From assembly GCA_022559985.1 (NCBI GenBank), contig JAFJTR010000049.1:175980-239979 (forward strand): a DNA stretch of 64,000 bases, given 5' to 3'. The stretch comes from Parastagonospora avenae f. sp. tritici 18332-5. Taxonomy: Eukaryota; Ascomycota; Dothideomycetes; Pleosporales; Phaeosphaeriaceae. The position numbers and the translations under genes are program-made. Each line of letters begins with the position of its first letter. The first letter of the stretch is position 1. The notes beneath the pieces are model-generated. The model did not search any database and was not told where the DNA came from. It was given only the letters and a program-made list of their open reading frames with translations. Shown here in pieces: positions 54,621 through 64,000 of the stretch.

Positions 54621-54803
54621 TGTCAGATTAAAAATGTTCTTAATAATGTTGATTATTGAAGTGAATTAATTGTCCTCGTCTTGTCTGATCTATGAACAGG
54701 TGGCTTTTATCCCCCGCCCTTGTGCGACTAGCCGCGCGGTCTATTCTATGCAGTTCTATTCCAGCTAAGCCTGTGATGCGGCTAGCCTTGCTCATATCTG
54801 ACA
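54621..54803 (-). repeat. 3' LTR of Copia element 1
   Basis: 183-bp terminal repeat in minus orientation with short inverted ends (TGTCAGAT...ATCTGACA). A polypurine tract (AAGGGGGTG) sits directly upstream in element orientation, at about 54,804-54,812, as expected for the 3' LTR. Similar to the copy at 55100-55281 but with C-to-T changes in CpA context. The matching 5' LTR was not found inside the window. Confidence 0.8.
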
Positions 54804-57800
54804 CACCCCCTTGGCTTAGATAGACATCTAAGCTGGATAGCTACTTGCAGTGTCTTATAAGGTAACTAGCTCTAGTCTCTCTTAGAGCTTGTTTGGTGAT
54901 AGTTCTTAGTAGTTTAGCTTATCTGTGCGTTCTACAAGATTAAGGTGATTAAGGAAGGTGTTCTATTTGTTTCTAGGGAGGGCCTTAGTAAGGCCGTTAG
55001 CAGGCATGCTAGCAGAGAGTATGTACTTAACTAAGATTGTTCCTCGTTAGACCTCTTGCCGCAGCTAGTAATTATGGATATCCACGTGTTAGAGCTTTGT
55101 GTGAGATCTAAAGGGGTTCTTGAAAAATGTTGATGATTGAAGTGATTGACTGTCTTCCTCGTCTGATCTATGAACAGGTGGCTTTTATCCCCCGCCCTTG
55201 TGCGACCAGCCGCGCGGTCCATTCCATGCAGTTCCATTCCAGCCGAGCCTGTGATGCGGCCAGCCTTGCTCATATCTGACACTTTGTTTATAGCTTTAAT
55301 GTTTCCTTAGTTACTAGGCTAATTGTCTAGGTGTTGTTGCAGTGTATCGTGATAGTCTTCTTTAGTAGATTAATTCTAAGCTTACTAATCAATCTTAAGA
55401 TAAAGATAGCTTCCTTTGCCACCTGTGATAGAGCAAGGAGCTCTGCCTCAGTTGTTGAGGTGGTGATGGTGTCTTGCTTGCTAGCTTTCCTTGCAATCAG
55501 GCCTCTAAATAGTCAAATCGTGTAGCCTTGTAAGCTCTTGCGGTCAGAAGTGTTGTCAGCGAACGACGCATCGCTCGCGACTTCGAGGTAGAGGCCTCCG
55601 CCTTGGCGTAGGGCTAGATTCTGTGTACTCATGAGGTAGAGCAGCACTCGATCAGCTGCTGCGTGATGGGCTGGTCCTAGATTAAGCATATAGCATGCTA
55701 GCCTAGAGGTTGCAAACGCTATATCTAGGCGCATTATGACTGCTGCAAACAGTAATGAGCTAACCTTGCGCTAGTTGTTGAATGGGCTCCCTGCTAGCTA
55801 GCAAATGCTATCAGCACTTACGCGCGAGGCAGAAAGGTTTGCACGGTGTAGACATCGCACGAGGGGGGGTTGTGGGTAACTGGTGTTGATTGCTTCTATC
55901 CTTCTAAGGCTGTGCGAAGGAAAGATATTTATCCCTTTGTGCGTACGACGTTACACGAGACTATGTCACGTGACTGCTAACTGTGCACCTCAATGCCGTT
56001 GTTTGGACACTAGTACTTGTTAATTTCTAATAGCGTGGCTAGGCCTGCTTAGGGTTCCAGCTTAATAGAGGACATTAGTGTATCGTGTTAAGTGTCCTTC
56101 TTATTAATTAAGCGGCTGATCTTCTTAATATAGGTAGCCTGTGAGAGGAAGAGTGTGTGGTTTCTCCTGTTTTAAGTAATTTCTACTCCTAAGAACTACT
56201 TTAAGTCTTCTCCTCCTATAAGGGTGTACTTTGTTTATAGATCTTGTATAATAGAGGAAGCTAAGTGTTCTTTGTTCTTAGGGTACCTAAAGATAATATT
56301 ATCTACGTAGAAGAAGATAAATACTCTGTCCTTTATTATTCAGCAAGGCTCGTAGGCTACTGTATATAGGCCTAGTTTAAGGAGTATATTAGTAAATTCC
56401 TTCTGCTATAGCAGAGGTAAGATGCGCAGTCTATACAGGGCCTTGTTCAGTTTTAGAGCTGTATTCAGCTTCCTGTGGCCGTCAGGCATTCTCATGTAGA
56501 CCTCTCGATTAATTGTTGCATGCATAAACGCGTTTGTAACGTCGTACTGCTTAAGCTTAAGGTCGCGATCTGCAGCAATCGCTATCAGCAATCTAAATAA
56601 ATGACTAGCAAGTGTTGCGGCGTAGGTGTCCTGTGCAGACACGTTGCGCTGCTGGTCTTCTCGGACTACTAGGCGCGCCTTGCATTTCTGCAATCTGTGT
56701 TGCTAATCAAGCTTGTACGTGTATACCTATATGCAGTTAAGGATTTAATGCCCTTCTTATCTAATCTGCTTAAGTAGTGCTTCTAACTAAGAATTCATTT
56801 TATAGTAGCTTTAGATGTGCTCCTGCTTAGCTTTCTTCTACTAATTACTTAATAAGTGACTTTCTATCTCCTTGTAAAATGAAGGAGGTAATAAGAGCTG
56901 GCTTTCATGTAGGGCAGTTCCCTTTTCTATCAGCCTTTAGAGCTAAGCCTTGTTAATAATCTAATCTTAGTAAATACTAATATTTCTTGCTTAGATGCCT
57001 GCTATAAAGGCTGCTTGCTAAGGGATTGTTTTTAAATAGCTGTGTGTGAGGTATGTTAGCTTTCTTAGCCTTCCTTCAGCTAGGAACGCTGCTAGTGGCG
57101 GAGTTAGAGGTGGTGTTAGATAGATATCTGTCGGTAGGCTATAGCACTAGTGCTGAAAGGAAATACGATAGCTACAAATGCATTGGTACGATGGGATTGT
57201 TTCTTGTTCTTCAGAGCTACGTGGCGATGCTACAGAGGTGTATCTGATCTGAGACGAGTAGGGCCGAAGTAGGATCGAGTCGGCTGTTTGAGCAGCGTTG
57301 GGCAGCCAACGTACCAGCCGATAATCATGCGACGTACGTACCGATACTCATGATCCGACACGTGTGCTGTTGTTTATAGGCAGGGCATTTAGCTGTTTAA
57401 GTTGCGTGCTTGTTATGCGCGCATTTTCTTAGATTCTTACTATAATTGCGAGTGTTATCTTATTTAGATAGCGCGTTTTCTGCAATAGAAGCATCCTTCT
57501 TAATGCCCTAGGTAGTTGCACTACTATTAGCGAGATATAAAGCTTTATTAACTACAAAGGCAGCTCTATGCTTAGGCCTAAGTGGATGTGTCGTTATTAT
57601 GTATTCTCGGAAGCGTTTTATTATCTCCTTCCTAGTTATGCCTGCTTCGTGGCGCCCTGCTTAAAACAGGGCTGTCTATATAGGCACTGCCTTTTGCACA
57701 GCTAACATAAAGTCCTTTGTAATTGCTGTAATCTAAGATATCTTAGCTATGCTATATGTCTCTGCCTTAGTAGTAGCTTAATTATATTTAGCTAGCTAGT

Positions 57801-60560
57801 TGTCCTATGCTAACAGTCGTGTAAGAGGCTTAAGTGCAGCATAGTATCTTGTCTGTGCTTCCTCTCTTTCCTAATCACTATCAACGCCTGTAGTGTTTTT
57901 AAGGTTAGTGATCCACTAGCGGAGTGAGAGGCTCAGTAGGCAGCACGTGCGCTGTAGGTAGGGTGTCACAGTTGACTGGATAAAGGCTACTATATGCTGC
58001 GTGCTCTTGTTTTCAGCTTAGTAGATCAGCATAGTATTCCTAAAGTGTCTCTTAAGCATCTTATATTGCTCTTAGTCCTCCTTAAAGGCCTTCATCCCCC
58101 ATCAGTGACGTTAGGCCCATTGCGGGTTGCCAGCGCATCCTGAACCTGTCTCGCAGCCTCGAGCTTGCGGATCTCACTCATAGCCTTGTGTACGGCAGCA
58201 GCTTGGGCTGCGATTAACGTGGACAGAGGAGAGGTCTTCACGAGTCGTGGATATGTCCTAAAGACGAGGAGGGTCAGGACAAGGCCGTCGGGGCCAGCGG
58301 TATCGTTGACAGCTTTGACAGCCATCTGGAGTCGATGCTCTATAGTGGTTGAGGTGCTGAGCTCGCTCGTGATGATCTTAAAAGCTCTTTAAATTACTGC
58401 GTAATAGCGCTTAACTTTACTAATAGAGTTATAAGCTTTAACTAGTACCTCTTTGACTTTAAAAGAGAGCGAGGCAGCGTTGTCAATGAAATCCTTGCTA
58501 ATAAAGTTCTTGCTAGCGTCGGTAGCGATGAGGTCTAGAGGTCCTACGTACATGTTAATCTACATAGCTTAGAGGGTATCCTATATAGTCGTGGCCTTTA
58601 TGTTAGTCAGGAAGCGGGCAGCTTAAAATAAAGTAGCGTTATTAACAGCATAGAGAACAGGCTTCTAGTTAATGTACATAACATTAACGATTACTTAGGA
58701 GTTGAAATCTACGTCGTCCTAAATCGTAAATTTAAATTGTCTAGGTGCCTTGCTATGCATCTAGCATTAGTAGCATAGCTTGTTAATCTTAGTAATTACC
58801 TCTTTGTTAACGTCGTTATAGCTAGCCTTCTTAAGGACCTTATATATGCGGTCTGCTGCAGGGTGACTGAAGCGTCAGTAGAGCTGACGAAGCTCAGTCT
58901 TAGTAAGGTAGTAGATAACTGTGTCATGATAGTTAAGAAGCAACTATAGATGTCCCTACTTGCAGACGACTAGGTATTAGTTACTGTAATAGATAAGGAC
59001 GTTGTTTACGTTGTTAAGATAGATGCTATGTTTATCTATGTCTGCTAGGCAGAGCAGGAATAGGGTGTTTGTAGGCATAACAGCAAACAAGATAGTGCTA
59101 AATAGTGTCTTAACCTTAACATCTCTAATAGAGATACACTCTAGATTATCTCTAAATTAGATTTAGTAACGTCTAGCAGTTAAAGTATTAATAGCGAGGT
59201 GTTAGAGCTGTTGCAGCGCTATAACTTAGGTCTTGCCTGCTGTTAATACGCTAGCTGCGCCCGTGTTAGGCATAATGCCTTAGAAGATCTCCGCGCTATA
59301 TCAGGTATCAAAGGTGAACAGGTGGGTCGCCTCTTGGGCGCCCTCGTTCTTGTACGGGTCGATACCGGTAATTGCATAGGCGGTAGCGGCGTTGTTAAGT
59401 GCGGCAGTGACGACCTAGCCGTTAGTTAGTCTGCAGGTTAAGGTGTTAAACTAGGACTGATAGGTAGAGGCGTTGTAGAAGGTGTTAAGGTCTTTATCGT
59501 CTTCGCCCTAGCTATCGCTATTGCCTTCGTCAATCCCCTTATATGCTGTAAGAAAGACATGATAGTCAGAGTTAACGTTGTCGTGGTCTTAGGCGTAGGT
59601 CTGGAAGCGTCGACGCGACTGGGCCCGCTCCTCGGCAGAGTGACAGGTTGACCAGCAGCCCTGCTTCCCGCACACAAAGCACTTCTTGTCGCGCTGTATA
59701 TAGCTGCTATAACTTCTGTTATTATTATTGCTGCCCTATAATCTGTCTTAGCAGTCGTTGTTAAAACAGTTATAACAAGTGTATAAGTTGCAGCCTTTGT
59801 CGTTGCAGTCGTAATAGACATTTTAATTGTAGCAGCAGTCGGTATAGAAAGCGCTGTTATTAGCTAGTGACAGTAAGGAGTAAGTGACGTATTGCTGATT
59901 GGGATGGCATTGAGACCAGATACTGACAGCGCTCCGAAGCTCTGAGGCTACCGCCTTAAAGGTTGCTGCTAGTCTTACAAGAACTTATAAGCATGCTGCA
60001 ATTCCCTGGCATGCAGACACCAGCTGTCCTGCCAGGTTCATCTCGTTTGTAGTCCTAAAGTTTTAGGTAAGGCTAAGGTATGTGCGCTAGAGGCGCTCAA
60101 TGGTAATCTTAAGGCACTAGGGGAGAGTCTTATCTAGATTGGTAGTGATGATGTCTTAGAGCATAATCGCCCTCCACTCGTTCAGGAAATGTTAGTAGTT
60201 CTTAGCAGTATAGATGTATGCCTAGATCCGCTCGCAAAGCTTAACAAACGTGAGTCCTTTGCTAGCAAGGTGCTGGTAGTAGTACGTCTGCGCTTTGCCT
60301 CGCAGCATAGTGCTAAAGGCGGTGGAGTACTGGTCTGTAGTAACCCTAGCTTTCGTGCAAAGGTTGTAAAAGATATTAAGCTTAAGATTAAAGACGTCAT
60401 AGAGGTCTCTAGTGAACCTAAGCTCATCGTTGTACAGCTTGCTGAGGTTAGTGAGGGCGCGTACACCAGGTGGTTGCGCGTTCGCAGGCGGAGGGGGAGG
60501 GGGAGGGGAGGGAGTAGCTGGCCGGGAGCCTATGGATCGGTTCGATTTCCTTGTTCCCAT
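54804..60560 (-). mobile_element. Decayed Ty1/copia retrotransposon (Copia 1), gag to RNase H
   Basis: Minus-strand element in normal Copia order, with dozens of stop codons where CAG, CAA or TGG is expected. Gag begins MGTRKSNRS at 60560, and a zinc knuckle reads CFVCGKQGCWSTCH near 59,690. A protease-like GIMPNTGAASV (Asn where the catalytic Asp is usual) lies near 59,270. Integrase segments follow, such as HPAADRIYKVLKKASY near 58,870, and MAVKAVNDTAGPDG near 58,320. Reverse transcriptase is seen as LKLKQYDVTNAFMHATINRE near 56,550. RNase H (STTEAELLALSQVAKEAIF) is near 55,440, and its end (LRQEVQRGTILVKYILSASM then GLTKAL) continues at 55,070-54,950 on the far side of a nested LTR. Inactive. 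A possible coding-like stretch upstream of gag extends to about 60,960. Confidence 0.85.
55100..55281 (-). repeat. Solo LTR nested inside Copia 1, with 5-bp target duplication
   Basis: 182-bp LTR related to the one at 54621-54803. CTTTG flanks it on both sides (55095-55099 and 55282-55286), a perfect 5-bp duplication. It interrupts the RNase H coding frame: removing the LTR plus one CTTTG joins KETLKL-stop-TK to L-stop-HVDIHN in the same frame. No internal region remains, so the inserted element was lost by LTR-LTR recombination. Confidence 0.88.
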
Positions 60561-61599
60561 CTGTCAACACTTGAAGTTCAGGTCTACTATGGCAAGGGCG
60601 AGCTCCTTTTCCGGCTATACTGGGCAGGTGTTGACCGTAGGCATAGCAAATAACTGCTTAGTAATTGTCTTCTTAGCATTAAGTAGGAGATAAACTCTGT
60701 GTGCCTAGAAGAGCTCCTTTAGTGCTTTTCAGATCTTCTAGTTAGAGGCGCTAAGCAGTTCTATTAACTATTTTCTAAATTGCTCTTTAAACTCTATAAG
60801 AAGGAAGTTATTAAACTAGCTATTGTCTTTAATTATTATTATCTAGTCTAGGATAGAGGTGTTAACGTGCTAGGTATTAATATCGACGTTAACGAGGCTA
60901 TACTCAACTTCGGCATGGTCACGGCTGTATAGCTTGCTAAACTATGTTCAGTCCTGCACACTCTTGTAGGTCAACATTGCACAGGGTAGGGGTAGACGAG
61001 GAGTAGCCTGTGGTTGGTGAGAGTGCGTGGTGGACGCAGACCCTTGTCAGCGCCAGGCCTTGGTAGGTCTGGTGTGGTGTCAGGAATCCTTCAGATTCGT
61101 CAGGCGGTTACGGATCCTTGGTAGGATAGTACTGCCAGGCGGATCTGTACTTCGCGCTTGGTCGGTGATACCTAGGCCTTAGTAGGTCAGGTAGTGCCGA
61201 TCGAGCTGCTTCTTTACCAGAGGTAAAACCTGGGTAGGCCACCTCTCTGCACGCAGTATATCTTGCCGATCTGTGGTTTCATTAACCACTAATTAGTGTT
61301 AACACAGCAAAGGTATAGGGTTAAATTAAGTAATAGTCGTTGCAACGAGTTAGGGTAGATGATTAATTAATTCTCTGCTATCTCTACGCGCGTTAGATTT
61401 TGACTGTTCGTGGTGTTGTTACACGCGAGCTCTGTGTTACTTGACTATCCCACATCGATACTGTACGTTAGACATGGCTCCCAACAACTGTGCTAAGAGA
61501 TTACATAAACTAGATAACCTAGATTTCTTAGCTGCAAGCGCGCTGCGTAGTCTATAAGATCTAGGATTAGATAGACCTAGATTTAACAACAACTCCTAC
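60561..61599. other. Decayed sequence between the two Copia elements
   Basis: About 1 kb. From 60,561 to about 60,960 the minus strand still reads as protein-like with TAG/TAA interruptions (FKEQFRK, LIELLSASN), possibly element leader or a different relic. From 60,960 to 61,600 there are GC-richer repeats (GTAGGTC, CAGGCGG) and then TA-rich sequence. No gene assigned. Confidence 0.4.
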
Positions 61600-63895
61600 A
61601 CTAGAACTAATGGTACCTCAACCTCTATCAGTAGCTGACTATACACCAGCAGCAAATGTACTGAGTGTCCTCCTCCTCCCGCTCCAGAGCGACGTCAAGG
61701 TCTGGCGCGAGAACAAGGGATGGACTGGCCCTCATACCTTGCTTGGGTTGAACCCGGACAGCACCGCTGCGATCGTTGAGATCAACGGCAAGCCAACAAC
61801 CTTTCGAACAACTGTTGTCTACCCATACTACCACGATAATAGGCACGCGTCCCCCTAACCTCATCTAAGGGCTGCATCGCCCCAGCTGCATAGGCACGAC
61901 GGCAGCCTTACCAATAGAGATAGTGACTACATCCTAGAATAACCTCCAGCTCGACGAGGTCGTGGTCGACCTAAGGGATCGAAGAATAAGCCCAAGATCG
62001 CTGTGCTAGCCATGACAGCACTGACAGAACTTGTTAACGCGGTACACCTAACACAGCGAGAACAGGACGACCTCGTCCTTGCCCAAGCTTTGCGCTCCAC
62101 CGGTAAGATTACTACGCCTAGGCAGCCTTTTAAAGCATTAACTTAGGCTAAGATTAACGCACTCATCGCCCGCAGCGTCTTTAAGTTTAAGATCTACGAC
62201 CCCAACGTCTATAGTAGTATTCGTATCTTTAAGTTACGTATTGTTAATAAGGTAAAGGGCAAGACGACCGATCAGCCCTATAAGAAATCCTAGCTAGTCA
62301 TCTAGGGCTACAACGACAGCAGCAAGGCTCTTATCCTTACCTAAAGCCCTACTATCCATCGAGCGAGCCAACGTCTTATTATTGCCCTCGCTCCATCTCT
62401 CATTGCTAAGGGCATGATACTGTGGCTTCGAGATATCACCTAGGCGTATACTCAGTCTGACGATGCCCTCTAGCAGACTATCATTGCTGATCTCCCTGTT
62501 TAGCTCTATAGATTGTATCTAGACAGGACAATCATAGTCGTGATCAAGCCCCTATATAGTATTGCAGAAGCTGGAGCGTATTAGTAGTCTACGTACTTTA
62601 AGCACTACACCGACAAGCTACAGATAGAGACGTCCACGTATGACCTATGCCTCCTTATCTCTAAGTTAACGGCAGCTGGCGTCGGGATTGTAGGTATCTA
62701 GACTAACGATACGCTTAGTCTGTGATGGAACTCAAGTTCGAGCCCACGCTCTCACCCTAAAATGGGACTAGCGCCGGGAGCTAGTGACTAGCTCCTTGCC
62801 GGCCCAAACAACAAACTTTGAGAATCGATTAGAGATAGCTCTTCACGCAGTATCTCAACTTTAGAGGCAATCTATTACTTGATTCTCAACTCTCCTGTGT
62901 ACGTGCCTTTACATAGTCTGTCTGACGAGCAGTTCGCTGCTAAGGAGAAAGATAAGCTCTGCTTTAACGCAAAGGAGAAAGAGATCCTTACTAAGGACAA
63001 CAAGATTGACTTTAACGGCTGCGTTGTTACAACAAATAGCAACACTATCTACCTCCTCTAGAAACGCCAGGGCGAGAAACTTAAGGCAGCTACGGATCAG
63101 AAGTTGTACATCCAACAGCGAGCCCGCGGGGCGTATATTGCTTCTATCTGCTAACTAGAAGCTAGTTTTAACCTTGCCGCTGCTGCTTAGATAACTACTA
63201 AGCCTACAAAAGAAGAAATATCTAGATTAAATAAGCGTATCACCTAGCAAAAGCAGAACGTTAATCGTGGACTGTCGTACGTCTAGCTAAAGATGACAGA
63301 TCTTAAGCTGTTTGCCTTTGTTAACGCCTCGTTTACTAATAAGAAGGATATAAGTTTATAGATAGGATATATAATTATCCTAGGTAACGAGATTACTAAC
63401 AGCACTAGCTTCACTATCTACAGTAACATCATTCATTAGTCCTCTCTTAAGTGCAAGCGAATCACCTGCAGCGTCCTTGCCTCTAAGATCTACGCAATAG
63501 CCTATAGTGTTGATATTGCTATTGCTATTAGATCCACTCTTAACGTCATCATAGACTGCCTGTCCCTCCCACACGTACTAATTGTCGTGTATACGGACTC
63601 CCTCTCCCTGTACGAATGCCTCGTCAAGCTCGGCACCACTAAGGAGAAGCGCCTTATAATTAATATTATGGCTATCCGTGAAGGTTACGAGAGAGGTAAC
63701 CTTACAGATATCCGTTAGATCGATGGACGCGATAACCCAGCAGACGCCATGATAAAGGCAGCTGCCAACACCTTAATAGAGCAGCTTATTACCACTAACG
63801 AGCTAGAGCTCTGTGTCTAGGGATAGGTTGATCGAGATAACAACCGGGCCACGATTCCTAACAATAACACTAACTACTAACAAAAAGAAAGATAG
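61600..63895 (+). mobile_element. Decayed, 5'-truncated Ty1/copia retrotransposon (Copia 2), integrase end to RNase H
   Basis: Plus-strand remnant. The integrase C-terminus reads SDVKVWRENKGWTGPHTLLG and INGKPTTFRTTVVYPYY (61,690-61,830). RT follows: VFKFKIYDPNVYSSIRIFKL, then KGMILWLRDIT-stop-AYTQSDDAL and KPLYSIAEAGA (62,180-62,580), and STYDLCLLIS near 62,660. RNase H: FAFVNASFTNKKDI, SSLKCKRITCSVLASKIYAI, TDSLSLYECLVKLGTTKEKR and RDNPADAMIKAA (63,310-63,770). Stops replace Gln or Trp codons throughout. Its RNase H differs from that of Copia 1, so the two belong to different families. Confidence 0.82.
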
Positions 63896-63899
63896 CCAG

Positions 63900-64000
63900 T
63901 GTGTCACGGTAACGTACCCTGACACCCCAGACTACTATACTCGACAGTACCACACTACACAGGTGGCTACTATACTCTGCAGCACTCCACAGTCCTGCTC
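63900..64000 (+). repeat. Probable start of Copia 2 3' LTR, cut by window end
   Basis: After the last RNase H codons and a purine-rich run (CAAAAAGAAAGATAG), the sequence begins TGTGTCACGGTAACG and leaves the window. The position fits a 3' LTR; the other copy is not visible, so this is an inference. Confidence 0.45.

Noticed and set aside
53769..54631. Two open frames after the P450 as possible cluster genes
   Set aside because: No domain, no start context, and the second lies in TA-rich, transposon-like sequence.
54621..55281. The two LTRs as ends of one tiny retroelement
   Set aside because: The 296 bp between them is the end of the Copia 1 RNase H frame, and the inner copy has its own CTTTG duplication, so it is a separate insertion.
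60189..60693. Plus-strand frames of 154 and 93 codons
   Set aside because: They are antisense to the Copia 1 gag gene, including its polyproline tract.
1..64000. CRISPR arrays, bacterial operons, tRNA or rRNA genes
   Set aside because: No regularly spaced repeats, no cloverleaf with convincing A and B boxes, no rRNA-like sequence; spliced genes show a fungal nuclear origin.

Overview
The window is nuclear DNA of a filamentous ascomycete. Genes are split by short introns (about 45-70 bp, GTAAGT/GTATGT donors, CAG/TAG acceptors) and lie on both strands without operons. The content is fungal: Zn2Cys6 regulator, HR-PKS, GPI-type GH31, SRP9/21, Bmt6-like methyltransferase. Mobile DNA carries C-to-T decay in CpA context (repeat-induced point mutation, RIP). 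A Pleosporales (Dothideomycetes) source is my best guess from gene style, but the species cannot be fixed.

Layout. 0-4 kb: a decayed margin with an unknown gene and an amidase gene that keep frame and introns but carry in-frame stops, plus a cupin fragment. 4.3-24 kb: a gene-dense core of mostly housekeeping genes: GH31 alpha-glucosidase, 3-hydroxyacyl-CoA dehydratase (PHS1), a RING protein with SUMO-interaction motifs, Prp19, an AhpD/CMD-like protein, a Bmt6-like rRNA methyltransferase, an MFS transporter, SRP9/21, a DUF1308-type protein and four small unrecognised proteins. 24.2-25.9 kb: an internally deleted hAT transposon with perfect 19-bp terminal inverted repeats and an 8-bp target duplication. 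26-33 kb: a compact catabolic-looking module of Zn2Cys6 regulator, MFS sugar permease and GH2 beta-glucuronidase-like enzyme. 33-54 kb: a secondary-metabolism/oxidative region with a heme-thiolate (chloroperoxidase-type) peroxidase, a secreted plant-peroxidase-superfamily protein, a GMC oxidoreductase, a large reducing polyketide synthase (KS-AT-DH-vestigial MT-ER-KR-ACP), a divergently transcribed alpha/beta-hydrolase and a cytochrome P450. 54.6-64 kb: an AT-rich transposon island with two decayed Copia elements of different families in opposite orientation and a solo LTR nested inside the first.

How the genes may work together (inference). The PKS ends in an ACP with no release domain; the hydrolase, which shares its 585-bp promoter region, is the natural candidate for chain release, and the P450 and GMC enzyme for later oxidation. 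The two secreted peroxidases may belong to the same cluster or be independent oxidative enzymes. The permease and GH2 enzyme are divergent neighbours with the regulator beside them, suggesting uptake and hydrolysis of glucuronides or related glycosides. The transposon island abuts the P450 end of the PKS cluster, a common setting for fungal metabolite clusters.
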